A stretch of 64,000 bases of DNA, taken from the NCBI RefSeq assembly GCF_003074135.1, contig NZ_PPDK01000001.1, positions 248,001 to 312,000 of the forward strand, in the 5' to 3' direction. The notes beneath the pieces were generated by a model, which was not told where the DNA came from, searched no databases, and saw only the letters and a list, made by a program, of their open reading frames with translations. Positions within the stretch are counted from its first letter, which is position 1, and the number at the start of each line of letters is the position of its first letter. Positions 1-9,867 of this stretch are shown here, in pieces. This DNA is from Euzebya tangerina. GTDB taxonomy: Bacteria; Actinomycetota; Nitriliruptoria; Euzebyales; Euzebyaceae. Made by a program: the position numbers and the translations under genes.

Positions 1-1
1 C

Positions 2-316
2 ACCGAGTCCGGCGGGATGGGACACACGGTCCTGACCCTCGAGCCGACACGGCGGTCCCAGCTCGGGCCGCTGCTGCTGGCCACCTACGAGCTGACCGAC
101 CGGGAGGAGGAGATCGTCAGCCTGCTGCTGCGGGGTGACTCCGCCCAGCAGATCGCCACGCGGCTGGGGATCTCCCTGCACACCGTCCGGACCCACACCA
201 AGCGGATCCACGACAAGACCGGCGTGTCCTCGCGGGCAGAGCTCACCATGCTCTTCATCGACGAGGAGTTCCTGCCGAACGCCGACATCACCACGCATGT
301 CGCCGGTCAGCCGTAG
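2..316 (+). CDS. LuxR-type HTH regulator, C-terminal part (5' end outside window)
   Basis: The reading frame is open to the left edge, so only the C-terminal 104 residues are visible. They contain a complete LuxR/FixJ DNA-binding domain: LTDREEEIVSLLL, then QQIATRLGISLHTVRTH as the recognition helix-turn-helix, then a fourth helix. A short acidic tail follows. The family binds DNA as a dimer, usually downstream of a receiver, ligand-binding or ATPase domain; that sensing part lies outside the window, so the signal cannot be named. A convergent cupin gene ends 12 bp downstream. Confidence 0.85.
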   Translation, partial: TESGGMGHTVLTLEPTRRSQLGPLLLATYELTDREEEIVSLLLRGDSAQQIATRLGISLHTVRTHTKRIHDKTGVSSRAELTMLFIDEEFLPNADITTHVAGQP

Positions 317-328
317 TGTGACCGCCAC

Positions 329-706
329 TCAGTGCGGGGGAGGAGCCTCCTCCACATTCACCGTCGGGATGCCGGTACCTGACCGGCCGATGATCACCAG
401 GGACGGCTCGGTGCCCGGGTTGGACTCGCGATGCACGGTCATCGCCGGAACCTCGACGTAGTCACCGGCCATCGCGTCGACGTGTCCCGCAATCCCTTCG
501 CACTCGAACCGCAGCACTCCGCGGACGATGTAGAGAAAGGAGACGTTGGTGTCGTGGTGGTGCCATCCCGAGGTCACGCCTGGCTCGGTGATCACTTGAC
601 CGGCCCACAGTCCTGGCGTCTCGACGGCCCGGCGGCGGACCATGCCCGAGGTCGGATCAGCTTCCACCAAGGCGTCGTCACGGATGACTCGGACAGGCTC
701 GGCCAT
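329..706 (-). CDS. Small cupin-domain protein
   Basis: A 125-residue single-domain beta-barrel protein. The metal-binding cupin motif 1 is seen as GWHHHDTNVSFLYIVRG, and motif 2 around GDYVEVPAMTVHRESNP. Length and fold fit small stand-alone cupins, whose substrates range from sugars to amino acids; nothing here fixes the substrate. The start is supported by AACCTA on the plus strand (TAGGTT on the coding strand, 713-718) six bases before the ATG, which suggests a leaderless transcript. Confidence 0.8.
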   Translation of the reverse strand: MAEPVRVIRDDALVEADPTSGMVRRRAVETPGLWAGQVITEPGVTSGWHHHDTNVSFLYIVRGVLRFECEGIAGHVDAMAGDYVEVPAMTVHRESNPGTEPSLVIIGRSGTGIPTVNVEEAPPPH

Positions 707-767
707 GGCGACAACCTAGTCCATCATCGCCCCCGCCCGATGACATCCTGATCGGATCCCAACGGAA

Positions 768-1976
768 TCAGAAGTAGTCGTACATCACGGGCTGCGGGCC
801 GGCGAAGGCCACGTCCAGCGCGGTGATGTCTTCAGCCGACCCACCCCCCAGCCGGCCGTGGTCGGCGAGGGCCCGCGCCGACACATGACCGGTGAACAAG
901 GCCGAGAGGGCGCCGATGTCCATCGTGGCGGTCCCCTCCGACCGGCGGGCAGGCGCCAGCTCCGCGCTGCCGCGAGACACGATCAGGTGATACGCCCCAC
1001 TGTTGTGCCGCAGGATCGGGTCGTCGATCTGGAGGGGAACCGTGACATCGGCGCCGGCCGGCCAGCCACGCTGCTCGACGGCAGCCCTGATGTCGATGAC
1101 CCGCGCCATCCAGCGCTGCACCTGATCGGTGCCGTCGTACTCGAGCATCGAGACGTGGTCCAGCAGCGGGTCGTGGGGACTGGTCCGGTACTCGGTGAAC
1201 TGCGCCTCGGTCCCGTCCGATCCGACCAGCCGCCACAGGGTGAGCCAGACCTCCTGGTCCACAGCGGCCAACTCGTCGACCACGAGCTTGCGCAGTGAAC
1301 GATCACCGTGATCAGGCTCGCGCCGTTCCCACTGGAGATAGCCGACGATGTTCCCGTCCTCGACGGCCACCCACGAGCGGATCTCGTCGTCCTGCTCGAG
1401 CATGTTCCGGTGACGCCGCTCGTCGCGCTGCATCCGACCATGTGTCCTGCTCCTCGCGTCGAGCAGCTCGATGACCGCGGCGAGGTCCCGTTCGGGGTCG
1501 AATGGCCGCAGCCGAGCGGGGTTCTCGGGACGCGGGAGCTGCAGCAGCGCAGCCGTCCTGATGGTCCGCGTCAATCGCAGTCCGGCCAACGCGTAGCCGT
1601 GCGCTCGATAGAAGGCGGGGACGGTGGGATAGAGGCAGCTGAGCGCATCACCCCACTCGTGCTCGGCGTGCAGCATCGTGCGCACCAGGGTGCTGCCGAC
1701 GCCGCGACCCCGGGCCTCGGGCGCGATGACCACGCCACCAACCCCACCCATCGCCACCCGCCGCCCGCCGAGCCACTGCCCGAAGGGCCACACGCCGCAG
1801 GATCCGACCAACTCGCCGTCGGCGTACGCACCCAAGCGGCGCTCGTCAGGGATGTAGGTGGGCTGCCCGTCCTCCGGCCACGCCACCACTCCGGCAGCGG
1901 AGAAGGCGTCCACCCGCATCTGGAAGGCCGCCGGGTAGTCGGCTTCCGCGAGCTGCCTGACTTCGACATCGTTCAC
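768..1976 (-). CDS. eis: Eis-family GNAT N-acetyltransferase
   Basis: A 402-residue protein with an N-terminal GNAT domain (acetyl-CoA loop with RGRGVG), a second GNAT-like half and a C-terminal sterol-carrier-like domain, as in the enhanced intracellular survival family that acetylates amines such as aminoglycosides. In the mycobacterial enzyme the free carboxylate of the last residue, Phe402, serves in catalysis; this protein also ends in Phe and has the same length when started at GTG 1976. That start has a TACGCT box (1983-1988, coding strand) six bases upstream. A longer frame to 2081 exists but lacks such support. The natural substrate is unknown. Confidence 0.8.
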   Translation of the reverse strand: MNDVEVRQLAEADYPAAFQMRVDAFSAAGVVAWPEDGQPTYIPDERRLGAYADGELVGSCGVWPFGQWLGGRRVAMGGVGGVVIAPEARGRGVGSTLVRTMLHAEHEWGDALSCLYPTVPAFYRAHGYALAGLRLTRTIRTAALLQLPRPENPARLRPFDPERDLAAVIELLDARSRTHGRMQRDERRHRNMLEQDDEIRSWVAVEDGNIVGYLQWERREPDHGDRSLRKLVVDELAAVDQEVWLTLWRLVGSDGTEAQFTEYRTSPHDPLLDHVSMLEYDGTDQVQRWMARVIDIRAAVEQRGWPAGADVTVPLQIDDPILRHNSGAYHLIVSRGSAELAPARRSEGTATMDIGALSALFTGHVSARALADHGRLGGGSAEDITALDVAFAGPQPVMYDYF

Positions 1977-2161
1977 GCGTCGAGCGTACGTCCAGGTCAC
2001 CCTCGGCCACGACGCCGGCCCAGAGGTGCGTTTGGCACACATCGACCACTCCTGGGGCATCATCGGCCTCACACCGCCCAAGAGTCGTCTGTGACCTCAC
2101 CTGCTGGGGAGGTTCTGGTCGATGTGTGCCGAGATCGTGGTCGTCTACCCTGCCTGCTCAG

Positions 2162-4390
2162 ATGACTGCGCCTGCGCCCGCTCCTGACCCCCGCACCCTG
2201 GCTCGTGAGCTCGGGATGACCGATGACGAGTACGAGAAGGTGGTCCTGACGCTCGGCCGCGAGCCGTCGACTGCCGAGCTCGGGACGTACTCGGTCATGT
2301 GGTCCGAGCACTGCTCCTACAAGTCCTCCAAGATCTACCTCAAGACCCTGCCGACCGAGGGGCCGAACATCCTGGTCGGCCCGGGGGAGAACGCCGGCGT
2401 GGTCGACGTCGGCGACGGCCTGGCCGTGACGTTCAAGATCGAGTCGCACAACCACCCCTCCTACGTCGAGCCGTTCCAGGGCGCTGCAACCGGGGTCGGC
2501 GGGATCATCCGCGACATCCTCACGATGGGTGCGCGACCGATCGCCCTGATGGACCCGTTGCGCTTCGGCGACCCAGCGCTGGCCAAGACCCGCCAGGTCG
2601 TCGACGGGGTCGTGCGAGGGATCTCGCACTACGGCAACTCGATCGGGGTCCCGACCGTCGGCGGGGAGGTCGCGTTCGACCCCTGCTACAACGGCAACCC
2701 GCTGGTCAACGTCTTCTGCGTCGGCGTGCTCCCGTCCGACAACATCCAGCTGGCCAAGGCCGAGTCGGTCGGCGACATCGCCGTGCTGATCGGCCAGCGA
2801 ACCGGCCGCGACGGCATCGGGGGCGCCTCGATCCTCGCGAGTGAGGAGTTCGACGAGGACGGCATCGACGATGCCAAGCGGCCCAACGTCCAGGTCGGCG
2901 ACCCCTTCGCCGGCAAGCAGCTGATCGAGTCGTGTCTGGAGCTCTACGCCGCCGATCTGCTCAGCGGCATCCAGGACATGGGCGCGGCGGGGATCGCCTG
3001 CTCGACCTCGGAGATGGCCTCGGCCGCCGGGCTCGGCATGTCAGTGGATCTCGACAAGGTCGAGCTGCGTGAGGCGTCGATGGAGGCGTGGGAGATCCTG
3101 TGCAGCGAGTCGCAGGAGCGCATGCTCGCCATGGTCAGCCCGGACAAGCTGGACGAGGTGCTGGCCATCTGCGAGCGGTGGCAGATCGACGCCTCCCCCA
3201 TCGGGGAGGTGACGGGTGGCGACCGGCTGGTGTTCCACCGGCATGGGGAACTGGTCCACGATGCGCCTGCCGGCTCGCTGGCGCACGACGGTCCGACGTA
3301 CGAGCGGCCCGTCGCCGAGTGGGTCCACCCCCTCCGCGATGTCGACGTGGACGGCGACGCGGCAGCGCAGTTCGCCGACGGCCGTGACCTGATCGCCGAT
3401 GTGATGGCGGTCCTGACCAGCCCGAACATCGCGCCGCCGGCGTGGGTGACCCAGCAGTACGACTCGATCGTGGGCCATGGCACCGTGCAGGGCATCGGTG
3501 CCGACGCGGCCGTCATCCGCCTGGATCCGGGTGTCACCCGTGGGATCGCGATCGCCACGGACGGCAATGGACGCTGGTGTGCACTCGATCCGACGGAGGG
3601 TGCCCGCCGGGTGGTGGCCGAGTCGGCTCGCAACGTCGCCTGCACGGGCGCCCGACCGGTGGCCGCGACCAACTGCCTCAACTTCGGCTCGCCGGAGAGC
3701 CCAGCGATCATGGGCCAGTTCCGCGACACCATCACCGGCATGGGTGAGGCGTGCCTGGCCCTCGGCACCCCGATCACCGGCGGCAACGTCAGCTTCTACA
3801 ACCAGACCGGTGAGGTCGCAGTCCACCCCACTCCGGTGATGGGTGTCCTGGGCGTCCACCCCAACGTCGCCATCGCGACCCCGTCGGGCTTCACGTCGGC
3901 CCGGCACGCGGTGCTCCTGATCGGCGCCAAGACGGCGCCAGGTCTCAGCGGCAGCGAGTGGGACTGGGTGACCGGTGAGCGAATCGCCGGCTCCCTGGAC
4001 CCGATCGATCTCGAACGTGAGGCCCGGCTGCACACCTTCCTCGCCATCGCGGGCACCGATGGGGTGATCGCCAGTGCGCACGACGTCTCCACCGGCGGGC
4101 TGGCCACCAGCCTGGTCGAGGCGTGCGGGACGGACTTCGGGGTCACGCTGGACCTGCGAACGCCGCTGCCGGAGCACCAGATGTGGTTCTCGGAGTCACC
4201 GGGACGGGTCGTGGTGTCGGCGGCTGACCCGCGCGCGGTTGATGCCCTGGCTCGTGAGCACGACCTCGACGTCGAGGTCCTCGGACTGACCACCAACGCT
4301 CGTCGACTGGTGGGCGGCTCGCTGGACCTGGATCTGGATGCCGTCGCGACGGCGCAGGCACGCGTCTTCCCCGACCTCCTCGGGCCCTGA
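2162..4390 (+). CDS. purL: Phosphoribosylformylglycinamidine synthase subunit PurL
   Basis: PurL makes FGAM from FGAR, glutamine and ATP in step 4 of purine synthesis, in the cytoplasm, working with PurQ and PurS in organisms with the small form. The 742-residue length is that of the small, three-subunit type. Visible motifs include [20 protein letters not shown] near residue 90 and the second AIRS-like half with [14 protein letters not shown] 2162 is chosen over an upstream start because TACCCT (2146-2151) lies ten bases before it. PurQ and PurS are not in this window. Confidence 0.95.
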   Translation: MTAPAPAPDPRTLARELGMTDDEYEKVVLTLGREPSTAELGTYSVMWSEHCSYKSSKIYLKTLPTEGPNILVGPGENAGVVDVGDGLAVTFKIESHNHPSYVEPFQGAATGVGGIIRDILTMGARPIALMDPLRFGDPALAKTRQVVDGVVRGISHYGNSIGVPTVGGEVAFDPCYNGNPLVNVFCVGVLPSDNIQLAKAESVGDIAVLIGQRTGRDGIGGASILASEEFDEDGIDDAKRPNVQVGDPFAGKQLIESCLELYAADLLSGIQDMGAAGIACSTSEMASAAGLGMSVDLDKVELREASMEAWEILCSESQERMLAMVSPDKLDEVLAICERWQIDASPIGEVTGGDRLVFHRHGELVHDAPAGSLAHDGPTYERPVAEWVHPLRDVDVDGDAAAQFADGRDLIADVMAVLTSPNIAPPAWVTQQYDSIVGHGTVQGIGADAAVIRLDPGVTRGIAIATDGNGRWCALDPTEGARRVVAESARNVACTGARPVAATNCLNFGSPESPAIMGQFRDTITGMGEACLALGTPITGGNVSFYNQTGEVAVHPTPVMGVLGVHPNVAIATPSGFTSARHAVLLIGAKTAPGLSGSEWDWVTGERIAGSLDPIDLEREARLHTFLAIAGTDGVIASAHDVSTGGLATSLVEACGTDFGVTLDLRTPLPEHQMWFSESPGRVVVSAADPRAVDALAREHDLDVEVLGLTTNARRLVGGSLDLDLDAVATAQARVFPDLLGP

Positions 4391-4422
4391 TGACGGCGTC
4401 TGCTCCCCGGCGGACATATCGC

Positions 4423-4443
4423 TTCGGGATCTGCTGTCCCGAA
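4423..4443. terminator. Inverted repeat after purL
   Basis: TTCGGGA and TCCCGAA form perfect 7-bp arms around a 7-nt loop. It lies 33 bp after the purL stop and 54 bp before the next gene, so it could end purL transcription or act as an operator for the following regulator. No T-run follows, so the terminator reading is uncertain. Confidence 0.4.
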
Positions 4444-4496
4444 TGGTGGGGCATGTGTCATTGACGCCGTAGCGTGCGAATCGCAGGGTACGGTCG

Positions 4497-5516
4497 ATGG
4501 ACTCCCCCAGCGCCCACAACATCGTGTTCCTGGCCTACGACGGCATCCAGACCTTGGATCTCGCCGGCCCACACGACGTGTTCGCGGGCGCCAACGCCGT
4601 GTTGGCCGACCAGGGCCGTCAGCCGGCCTACCAGCTGACCGTGGTGACGCCCACGGGCAGCGTGATCGCCAGCGAGAGCGGCCTTCGCATCGCCACCGTG
4701 CGAGTCGCCGAGGCTCCTGATCCCCTCCACACACTGGTGATCCCCGGCGGCATCGGGACCCGGACGGTCTCCAACGACCCGGCGTTCACAGCGGTCGCCG
4801 AAACTCTCGGCCGCCGAGCTTCACGCGTCCTGACGATCTGCAGTGGCGCCTTCGTCGCGGCCGCAGCGGGGCTCCTCGATGGTCACACGGTCACCACGCA
4901 CTGGGCGAGGGCAGACGGACTGGCGCGTCGCTTTCCTGACGTCACGGTGGATCCAGAACCGATCTACATCGAGGACGGAGCCGTTTGGTCCTCCGCAGGC
5001 GTCACGGCCGGCATCGACCTGGCGCTGGCCATCGTCGAGCACGATCACGATGTCGAGGTCGCCCAGAGGATCGCCCGGTGGCTGGTGATGTTCCTGCGCA
5101 GACCCGGAGGCCAGAGCCAGTTCGCCACGCCGGTCTGGACCGACCGGGCCCGTACCGGACCCATTCGGCAGGCCCAGCATCGGATCGATGAGGATCCCGG
5201 CGCTGATCACCGCGTCGCGGTGATGGCGCGACGGGCCGGGATGAGCCAACGGCACTTCACCAGACGATTCAGCGATGAGGTCGGGCTGAGCCCCGCTCGC
5301 TACGTGGCGGCTGTCCGGCTGGAAGCTGCACGCCGGTCCCTCGAGAGCAGCGACGCCACCGTCAGCGCCATCGCCGGCGCGTGCGGCTTCGGCACAGCCG
5401 AGACCATGCGACGCACGTTCGTCCGTCGGCTGCGGACCTCACCCGACCAGTACCGACGTCGCTTCAGGGCAACACCCGAAACCCCAACACCCGACAGAAC
5501 ACGGAGTTCAGCATGA
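4497..5516 (+). CDS. GlxA-type transcriptional regulator (DJ-1/PfpI domain plus AraC HTH)
   Basis: A 339-residue protein. Residues about 8-190 form a class I amidotransferase-like DJ-1/PfpI domain with the nucleophile-elbow TICSGAF; residues about 230-325 form a double helix-turn-helix AraC domain (MSQRHFTRRF and later VSAIAGACGFGTAETMRR). This architecture is typical of regulators of small-molecule catabolism, with the PfpI fold as sensor. The stop overlaps the next start (ATGA), so the two genes are translationally coupled, and the partner is itself a PfpI enzyme, suggesting a shared substrate. Confidence 0.88.
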   Translation: MDSPSAHNIVFLAYDGIQTLDLAGPHDVFAGANAVLADQGRQPAYQLTVVTPTGSVIASESGLRIATVRVAEAPDPLHTLVIPGGIGTRTVSNDPAFTAVAETLGRRASRVLTICSGAFVAAAAGLLDGHTVTTHWARADGLARRFPDVTVDPEPIYIEDGAVWSSAGVTAGIDLALAIVEHDHDVEVAQRIARWLVMFLRRPGGQSQFATPVWTDRARTGPIRQAQHRIDEDPGADHRVAVMARRAGMSQRHFTRRFSDEVGLSPARYVAAVRLEAARRSLESSDATVSAIAGACGFGTAETMRRTFVRRLRTSPDQYRRRFRATPETPTPDRTRSSA

Positions 5517-6157
5517 GCATCCAAGCCGTCATCCCCCTCTTCGACCGGTTCACCGCCCTGGATGGCATCGGGCCGTACGAGGTGTTGCAACGCATCCCCG
5601 ACATCGACGTGACCTTCATCGGTCACGGCAGGGGCGAGGTCCGGTCCGAGAACGGCTTCCTCGGCGTGACCCGCGACGCGACCTTCGAGGACGTGCCCCG
5701 GCCGGACGTGATCGTCTTTCCGGGAGGCGTGGGTTCGCGACCACTGATGACCGATACCCGGGTGCTCGACTGGGTCCGCGCTGCACATGAGACGTCGACG
5801 TTCACGACGTCGGTGTGCACCGGCTCGCTGGTGCTCGGCGCCGCAGGTCTGCTGGATGGGCTGACCGCGACGACGCACTGGGGGGCGTTCGAGACGCTCG
5901 AGGGGACGGGCGCGACCCCGGTCCCGGACCGTGTGGTGGAGCACCTCGATGATCGCATCATCACCGCAGCCGGTGTGTCCTCTGGCATCGACATGGCGCT
6001 GCGCCTGGTCGAGCTGTTGATCGACCGCACGGCGGCCGAGGCGGCACAGCTCATGATCGAGTACGACCCGCAGCCGCCGTTCGATGCCGGTTCGGTCGAG
6101 GCAGCCGGGCCGGAGGTGAAGCAACGGGTGCAGGAGTACGCCACGCAGCGGAAGTAG
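5513..6157 (+). CDS. DJ-1/PfpI family protein
   Basis: A 214-residue single DJ-1/PfpI domain with the nucleophile region TTSVCTGSLVLGAAGLL and downstream TTHWGAFETL, as in isonitrile-hydratase-like and GlxA-sensor-like members. The start ATG 5513 overlaps the stop of the upstream regulator by the ATGA pattern. The Cys at the elbow argues for an enzymatic role (hydratase, amidase or glyoxalase-type); which one cannot be read from sequence. It converges on a lipoprotein gene 7 bp away. Confidence 0.85.
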   Translation: MSIQAVIPLFDRFTALDGIGPYEVLQRIPDIDVTFIGHGRGEVRSENGFLGVTRDATFEDVPRPDVIVFPGGVGSRPLMTDTRVLDWVRAAHETSTFTTSVCTGSLVLGAAGLLDGLTATTHWGAFETLEGTGATPVPDRVVEHLDDRIITAAGVSSGIDMALRLVELLIDRTAAEAAQLMIEYDPQPPFDAGSVEAAGPEVKQRVQEYATQRK

Positions 6158-6164
6158 CTGGCCC

Positions 6165-6641
6165 TCAAGCCCCGTCCTGCAGGACCAGGGACGCCTCCGC
6201 GCCCGCGATCACCAGCGCATCACCGTCGGTCTCCCATGTCAGGCCTTCTCCAGCCAGCAGATCCATCAGCCAGCGGTCCTGCGCCATCAACGGCTCCGCA
6301 CATCCGCGGCGGGTCATCGAGCCGTTCGTCAAGCTCACCTGACCGTCCTGGTCGACGGACCAGGCGAATCGGATCACGTTGCAGCCAGCCATGACCGCAA
6401 CTCGCTCGTCCTCGAAGGTCATCGTGATGCCGGTCCCGTCGACCATCTCGTAGCCCTGCACCGTGGTCGCCTCGAGTGTCCGCCCCATGAGATCGTCTGC
6501 CGTCAGCGGCGCCGCGGCTGCTGCCTCCGTCGAGGTCGACGTGTCCTCGGCTGACCCGGTGGAACTGACCTCACCCGCACGGGAGGCACAGGCCGACAGC
6601 AGGAGGGCGAGAACAGTCAGGCTGGGCATCAGATGTCGCAT
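6165..6641 (-). CDS. META-domain lipoprotein
   Basis: A 158-residue protein with a short hydrophobic signal ending in the lipobox LSAC, then a low-complexity Ser/Thr/Ala linker, then one META/HslJ-like domain (LMGRTLEATTV, ITMTFEDERVAVMAGCNVIRFAW). It should be anchored to the outer face of the cytoplasmic membrane. META domains occur in heat-induced and motility-related surface proteins; the function here is unknown. ATG 6629, four codons in, is an equally possible start. Confidence 0.8.
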   Translation of the reverse strand: MRHLMPSLTVLALLLSACASRAGEVSSTGSAEDTSTSTEAAAAAPLTADDLMGRTLEATTVQGYEMVDGTGITMTFEDERVAVMAGCNVIRFAWSVDQDGQVSLTNGSMTRRGCAEPLMAQDRWLMDLLAGEGLTWETDGDALVIAGAEASLVLQDGA

Positions 6642-6684
6642 GTCCGGTCCGACGCTGGCGGGAGCCGGAACGTTCCCGCCATCA

Positions 6685-6802
6685 CGGTCTCCGAGTCGGT
6701 GGGATTCTCAACCGGCTGCGCGAGCTCTGCATCACCGGTCGCTCGCGCCAAGACGCCGGTCTCCGAGCCGGTCGGATTCTCAACCGGCTGCGCGAGCTCT
6801 GC
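6685..6802. repeat. 46-bp direct repeat, two copies
   Basis: Copies at 6685-6730 and 6757-6802 start CGGTCTCCGAG and end GCGCGAGCTCTGC; they match at 44 of 46 positions with a 72-bp period. The second copy supplies the last six codons and the stop of the leftward membrane-protein gene; the first lies in the gap before the lipoprotein start. Only two copies are seen locally. Confidence 0.9.
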
Positions 6803-7232
6803 GCAACTGCCACAGGAAGAGCGTCAACCCGGCTGGTCCGAACCACCACGTGAGCAGGCAGGCCAGCCGTGCGTTGATCCCCTCCTCCTGCGCTGTCCGC
6901 CAGATCCACTCACCGACGAAGAGGTCGAACGTCAGGTAGTGCGTCCAGCCGACCAACGTCCCCTCGGGGCGGGAGAAGCCTCTGGCGACCGAGGGCCCGC
7001 TAATGAAGTTCACCCGTTCGCCGCCTGACTGGGACGCCTTGACCAGCAGTCCCACGTAGGTCAGGCCAAGCCCCGCATGGACGGGCGCGGTGTGCTTCAC
7101 GACGGTCTCGGTGAGCCTCTGTCGCGGCAGCAGGATGAGGAGGAGCCAGACCGGAACGGTCGAGAAGCTGATCGCGCTCCAGGCCCGCAACTGCCATGGC
7201 TGCCACTCGGTCGAGTTGCTGGGGGTGGTCAT
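6780..7232 (-). CDS. ABA4-like (DUF4281) membrane protein
   Basis: A 150-residue polytopic membrane protein with about four hydrophobic helices. The block GWTHYLTFDLFVGEWIWR near residue 95 is the hallmark of the ABA4/DUF4281 family, whose plant member is needed to make neoxanthin and which in bacteria accompanies carotenoid pathways. A lycopene cyclase gene lies 11 kb away, so a role in carotenoid modification is a reasonable inference. The C-terminal codons lie inside a duplicated 46-bp repeat. It diverges from purF with a 64-bp gap. Confidence 0.75.
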   Translation of the reverse strand: MTTPSNSTEWQPWQLRAWSAISFSTVPVWLLLILLPRQRLTETVVKHTAPVHAGLGLTYVGLLVKASQSGGERVNFISGPSVARGFSRPEGTLVGWTHYLTFDLFVGEWIWRTAQEEGINARLACLLTWWFGPAGLTLFLWQLRRARAAG

Positions 7233-7283
7233 GACCCTCTTCTACACCGCCATCGGGTCGGTGGCCGATGAGCCTCTGCCGTC

Positions 7284-7289
7284 TACCCT
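7284..7289 (+). promoter_or_regulatory. -10 box for leaderless purF transcript
   Basis: TACCCT lies seven bases before GTG 7297, which would place the transcription start at or next to the start codon. The same arrangement recurs at many genes here. Confidence 0.55.
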
Positions 7290-7296
7290 GCTACGC

Positions 7297-8814
7297 GTGA
7301 CCGCAGACCAGACGGCCGAGTGGGGCAAGGAGGGGCCGAAGGACGCCTGCGGTGTCTTCGGAGTGTTCGCACCGTCCGAGCACGCCGCCAAGCTGTGCTA
7401 CTACGGCCTCTACGCGCTGCAGCACCGAGGCCAGGAGTCGGCGGGGATCGCGGTCAGCGACGGCACCTCCATCCTGGTCACCAAGGAGATGGGGCTGGTC
7501 AACCAGGTCTTCGACGACGGCGGCCTGGACGCCCTCGAGGGACACCTGGGCATCGGGCACGTGCGATACTCCACCACCGGCGCCTCGACCTGGGACAACG
7601 CCCAGCCGACGTTCCGCTCGACGCCGGGCGGGCACGTCATCTCCCTGGGCCACAACGGCAACCTGACGAACACGCGGTTCCTGTCCGGCCAACTGCAGGA
7701 TCTTCGCTCCGCCCGAGCCGCTGCTCTCCGAGCCGGCGGGATCCTCGATCAGCTGGCGGAGCTGCCCGGCGACAAGTGCTCCTCCGACTCCGACCTGCTC
7801 AGCGCGCTGATCAGCGAGACGCGAGATGAGTTGAGCGACGGCGGCACCATGGAAGCCCTGCAACAGGTACTGCCCAACGTCGACGGCGCCTTCTCGTTGG
7901 TCGTGATGGACGAGACCACCATCTACGGCGCCCGCGACCCCCAAGGCGTCCGCCCCCTCGTCATCGGTCGCCTCAAGAGCGGCGGCTGGGTGATCGCCAG
8001 CGAAACCGCCGCTCTCGACATCGTCGGCGCCTCCCGCGTCAGGGACGTCGAACCCGGCGAGGTCGTGGCCATCAACGCCGACGGCTTCACGACGGCGCGG
8101 TTCGCAGACGCACGTCCCAAGTCGTGTGTCTTCGAGTACATCTACGTGGCGCGGCCCGATCACATGACCGAGGAGACGACGATCTACGGCGCTCGCCGGC
8201 GCATGGGCGAGCTGCTGGCCGAGGAGGCGCCGGTCCAGGCAGACCTCGTCATCCCGGTCCCGGACTCCGGGCTCGCGGCAGCTGGGGGCTACTCGGCGGC
8301 CAGCGGCATCCCCTACGCCGAGGGACTGACCAAGAACCGATACGTCGGCCGGACCTTCATCCAGCCGACCCAGTCGCTGCGGCAACTGGGCATCCGCCTG
8401 AAGCTCAATCCCATCGTCGACATCATCGAGGGCAAGCGCCTGGTCGTGGTGGACGACTCGATCGTCCGCGGCAACACCTCACGGCAGCTGATCCAGATGC
8501 TCAAGACTGCCGGCGCGTCAGAGGTCCACCTGCGCATCACCGCGCCGCCGATCAAGTGGCCCTGCTTCTACGGCATCGACTTCCCGACACGAGCCGAGCT
8601 CATCGCCGGCGGCCTGGCCGTGGAGGAGATCCGCACCTTCCTTCGGGCCGACTCGCTGGCCTACCTGTCGATGGACGGTCTGATCGAGACGACCAAGCTG
8701 CCGGCGTCGAAGCTCTGCATGGCCTGTCTCGACGGCAACTATCCGATCCCCGTCGAGGAGCTGCAGCGCAAGGACGGCAAGGCGGTCATGGCAACGCTGT
8801 TCGACCAGGCCTGA
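7297..8814 (+). CDS. purF: Amidophosphoribosyltransferase PurF
   Basis: PurF makes phosphoribosylamine from PRPP and glutamine, the first committed step of purine synthesis. The 505-residue protein has a short propeptide, then the N-terminal nucleophile Cys in DACGVFGVF, and a phosphoribosyltransferase domain with the PRPP motif VVVDDSIVRGNT. It is the Fe-S type known from Bacillus: the four cluster cysteines are visible in KSCVFEY, WPCFYGID and LCMACLDG. GTG 7297 is favoured by the TACCCT box and by propeptide length. PurM follows after 18 bp. Confidence 0.96.
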   Translation: MTADQTAEWGKEGPKDACGVFGVFAPSEHAAKLCYYGLYALQHRGQESAGIAVSDGTSILVTKEMGLVNQVFDDGGLDALEGHLGIGHVRYSTTGASTWDNAQPTFRSTPGGHVISLGHNGNLTNTRFLSGQLQDLRSARAAALRAGGILDQLAELPGDKCSSDSDLLSALISETRDELSDGGTMEALQQVLPNVDGAFSLVVMDETTIYGARDPQGVRPLVIGRLKSGGWVIASETAALDIVGASRVRDVEPGEVVAINADGFTTARFADARPKSCVFEYIYVARPDHMTEETTIYGARRRMGELLAEEAPVQADLVIPVPDSGLAAAGGYSAASGIPYAEGLTKNRYVGRTFIQPTQSLRQLGIRLKLNPIVDIIEGKRLVVVDDSIVRGNTSRQLIQMLKTAGASEVHLRITAPPIKWPCFYGIDFPTRAELIAGGLAVEEIRTFLRADSLAYLSMDGLIETTKLPASKLCMACLDGNYPIPVEELQRKDGKAVMATLFDQA

Positions 8815-8832
8815 GGCGGGTAGAGGACACCC

Positions 8833-9867
8833 GTGACCACCGACCCTCCAGCGGGAGGCCAGACCTACGCGGCCGCCGGCGTCGACCTGGATGCCGCCGA
8901 TGCCGTCATCGAGCGGATCAAGCCACACGTCGAGCGGACGCGACGGCCGGAGGTCCTCGACTCCATCGGCGGCTTCGGCGGCCTCTTCGCCCTGGACACC
9001 ACCCGGTTCTCCGAGCCGGTGATGGTCACCGCAACCGACGGCGTGGGCACCAAGTTGGCACTGGCTCGCCAGTTGGGTCGGCACGACACCGTCGGCATCG
9101 ATCTGGTGGCGATGGTCGTGGATGACATCGTCGTCTCCGGCGCCGAGCCGCAGGTCTTCCTGGACTACATCGCCGTCGGTGCGCTGGATCCTGACATCGT
9201 CACCGACGTCGTCGCCGGCATCGCGGACGGCTGCGTCCAGGCCGGTTGCGCGCTCGTCGGCGGCGAGACCGCCGAACACCCCGGCGTCATGGCGGCCACC
9301 GACTACGACCTGGCCGGCTTCGGCGTCGGCATCGTCGAGCGCAACCAGATCCTCGGTCCGCATCGTGTGCGCGCGGGCGACCAGCTGATCGGCATGCGGT
9401 CCAGTGGTGCCCACAGCAACGGCTACAGCCTCATCCGCCGTCTGGTCGAGGACGTGGACCTGGCTGACACCCACGGCCTGGACGCCCCCCTCGGCGAGGT
9501 GTTGCTGCGGCCGACCGCGATCTACACCAAGCCGTGCCTCGCACTGGCGGAGGCGGGGCTCGCGTCTGCCCTGTGCCACGTCACCGGTGGGGGGCTGCCT
9601 GGCAACCTGCCGCGGGTGCTGCCGTCGGGGCTCGGCGCAGAGATCGACACGGGGTCCTGGGAGCCCGGCCCGCTGTTCGAGTTGCTGGCCGGCCTCGGTG
9701 ACGTCGCCGCCGCGGAGATGTTCCGCGTCTTCAACATGGGGGTCGGCATGGTGGCGGTGACCGACCCGGCCCGGACGGCAGGTGCTCTTGAGGTGGTGGC
9801 CGAACACGGCGTAGACGCGTGGGTGATGGGGAGCGTCACCGAATCCTCGGGCGTGCACGTGCGGTGA
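8833..9867 (+). CDS. purM: Phosphoribosylformylglycinamidine cyclo-ligase PurM
   Basis: PurM closes the imidazole ring, turning FGAM and ATP into AIR. The 344-residue length is standard for the AIR synthetase family. Visible motifs are the N-terminal AAAGVDLDAADAVIERIK, the ATP-binding TDGVGTKLALA, and MRSSGAHSNGYSLIRR. GTG 8833 has an AGAGG ribosome-binding site seven bases upstream; the gene is 18 bp after purF and surely in its operon. Its stop codon abuts a large inverted repeat. Confidence 0.96.
   Translation: MTTDPPAGGQTYAAAGVDLDAADAVIERIKPHVERTRRPEVLDSIGGFGGLFALDTTRFSEPVMVTATDGVGTKLALARQLGRHDTVGIDLVAMVVDDIVVSGAEPQVFLDYIAVGALDPDIVTDVVAGIADGCVQAGCALVGGETAEHPGVMAATDYDLAGFGVGIVERNQILGPHRVRAGDQLIGMRSSGAHSNGYSLIRRLVEDVDLADTHGLDAPLGEVLLRPTAIYTKPCLALAEAGLASALCHVTGGGLPGNLPRVLPSGLGAEIDTGSWEPGPLFELLAGLGDVAAAEMFRVFNMGVGMVAVTDPARTAGALEVVAEHGVDAWVMGSVTESSGVHVR

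Noticed and set aside
6685..6802. Possible CRISPR or attachment-site repeat
   Set aside because: Only two copies, overlapping a coding end, with no cas, integrase or spacer pattern.
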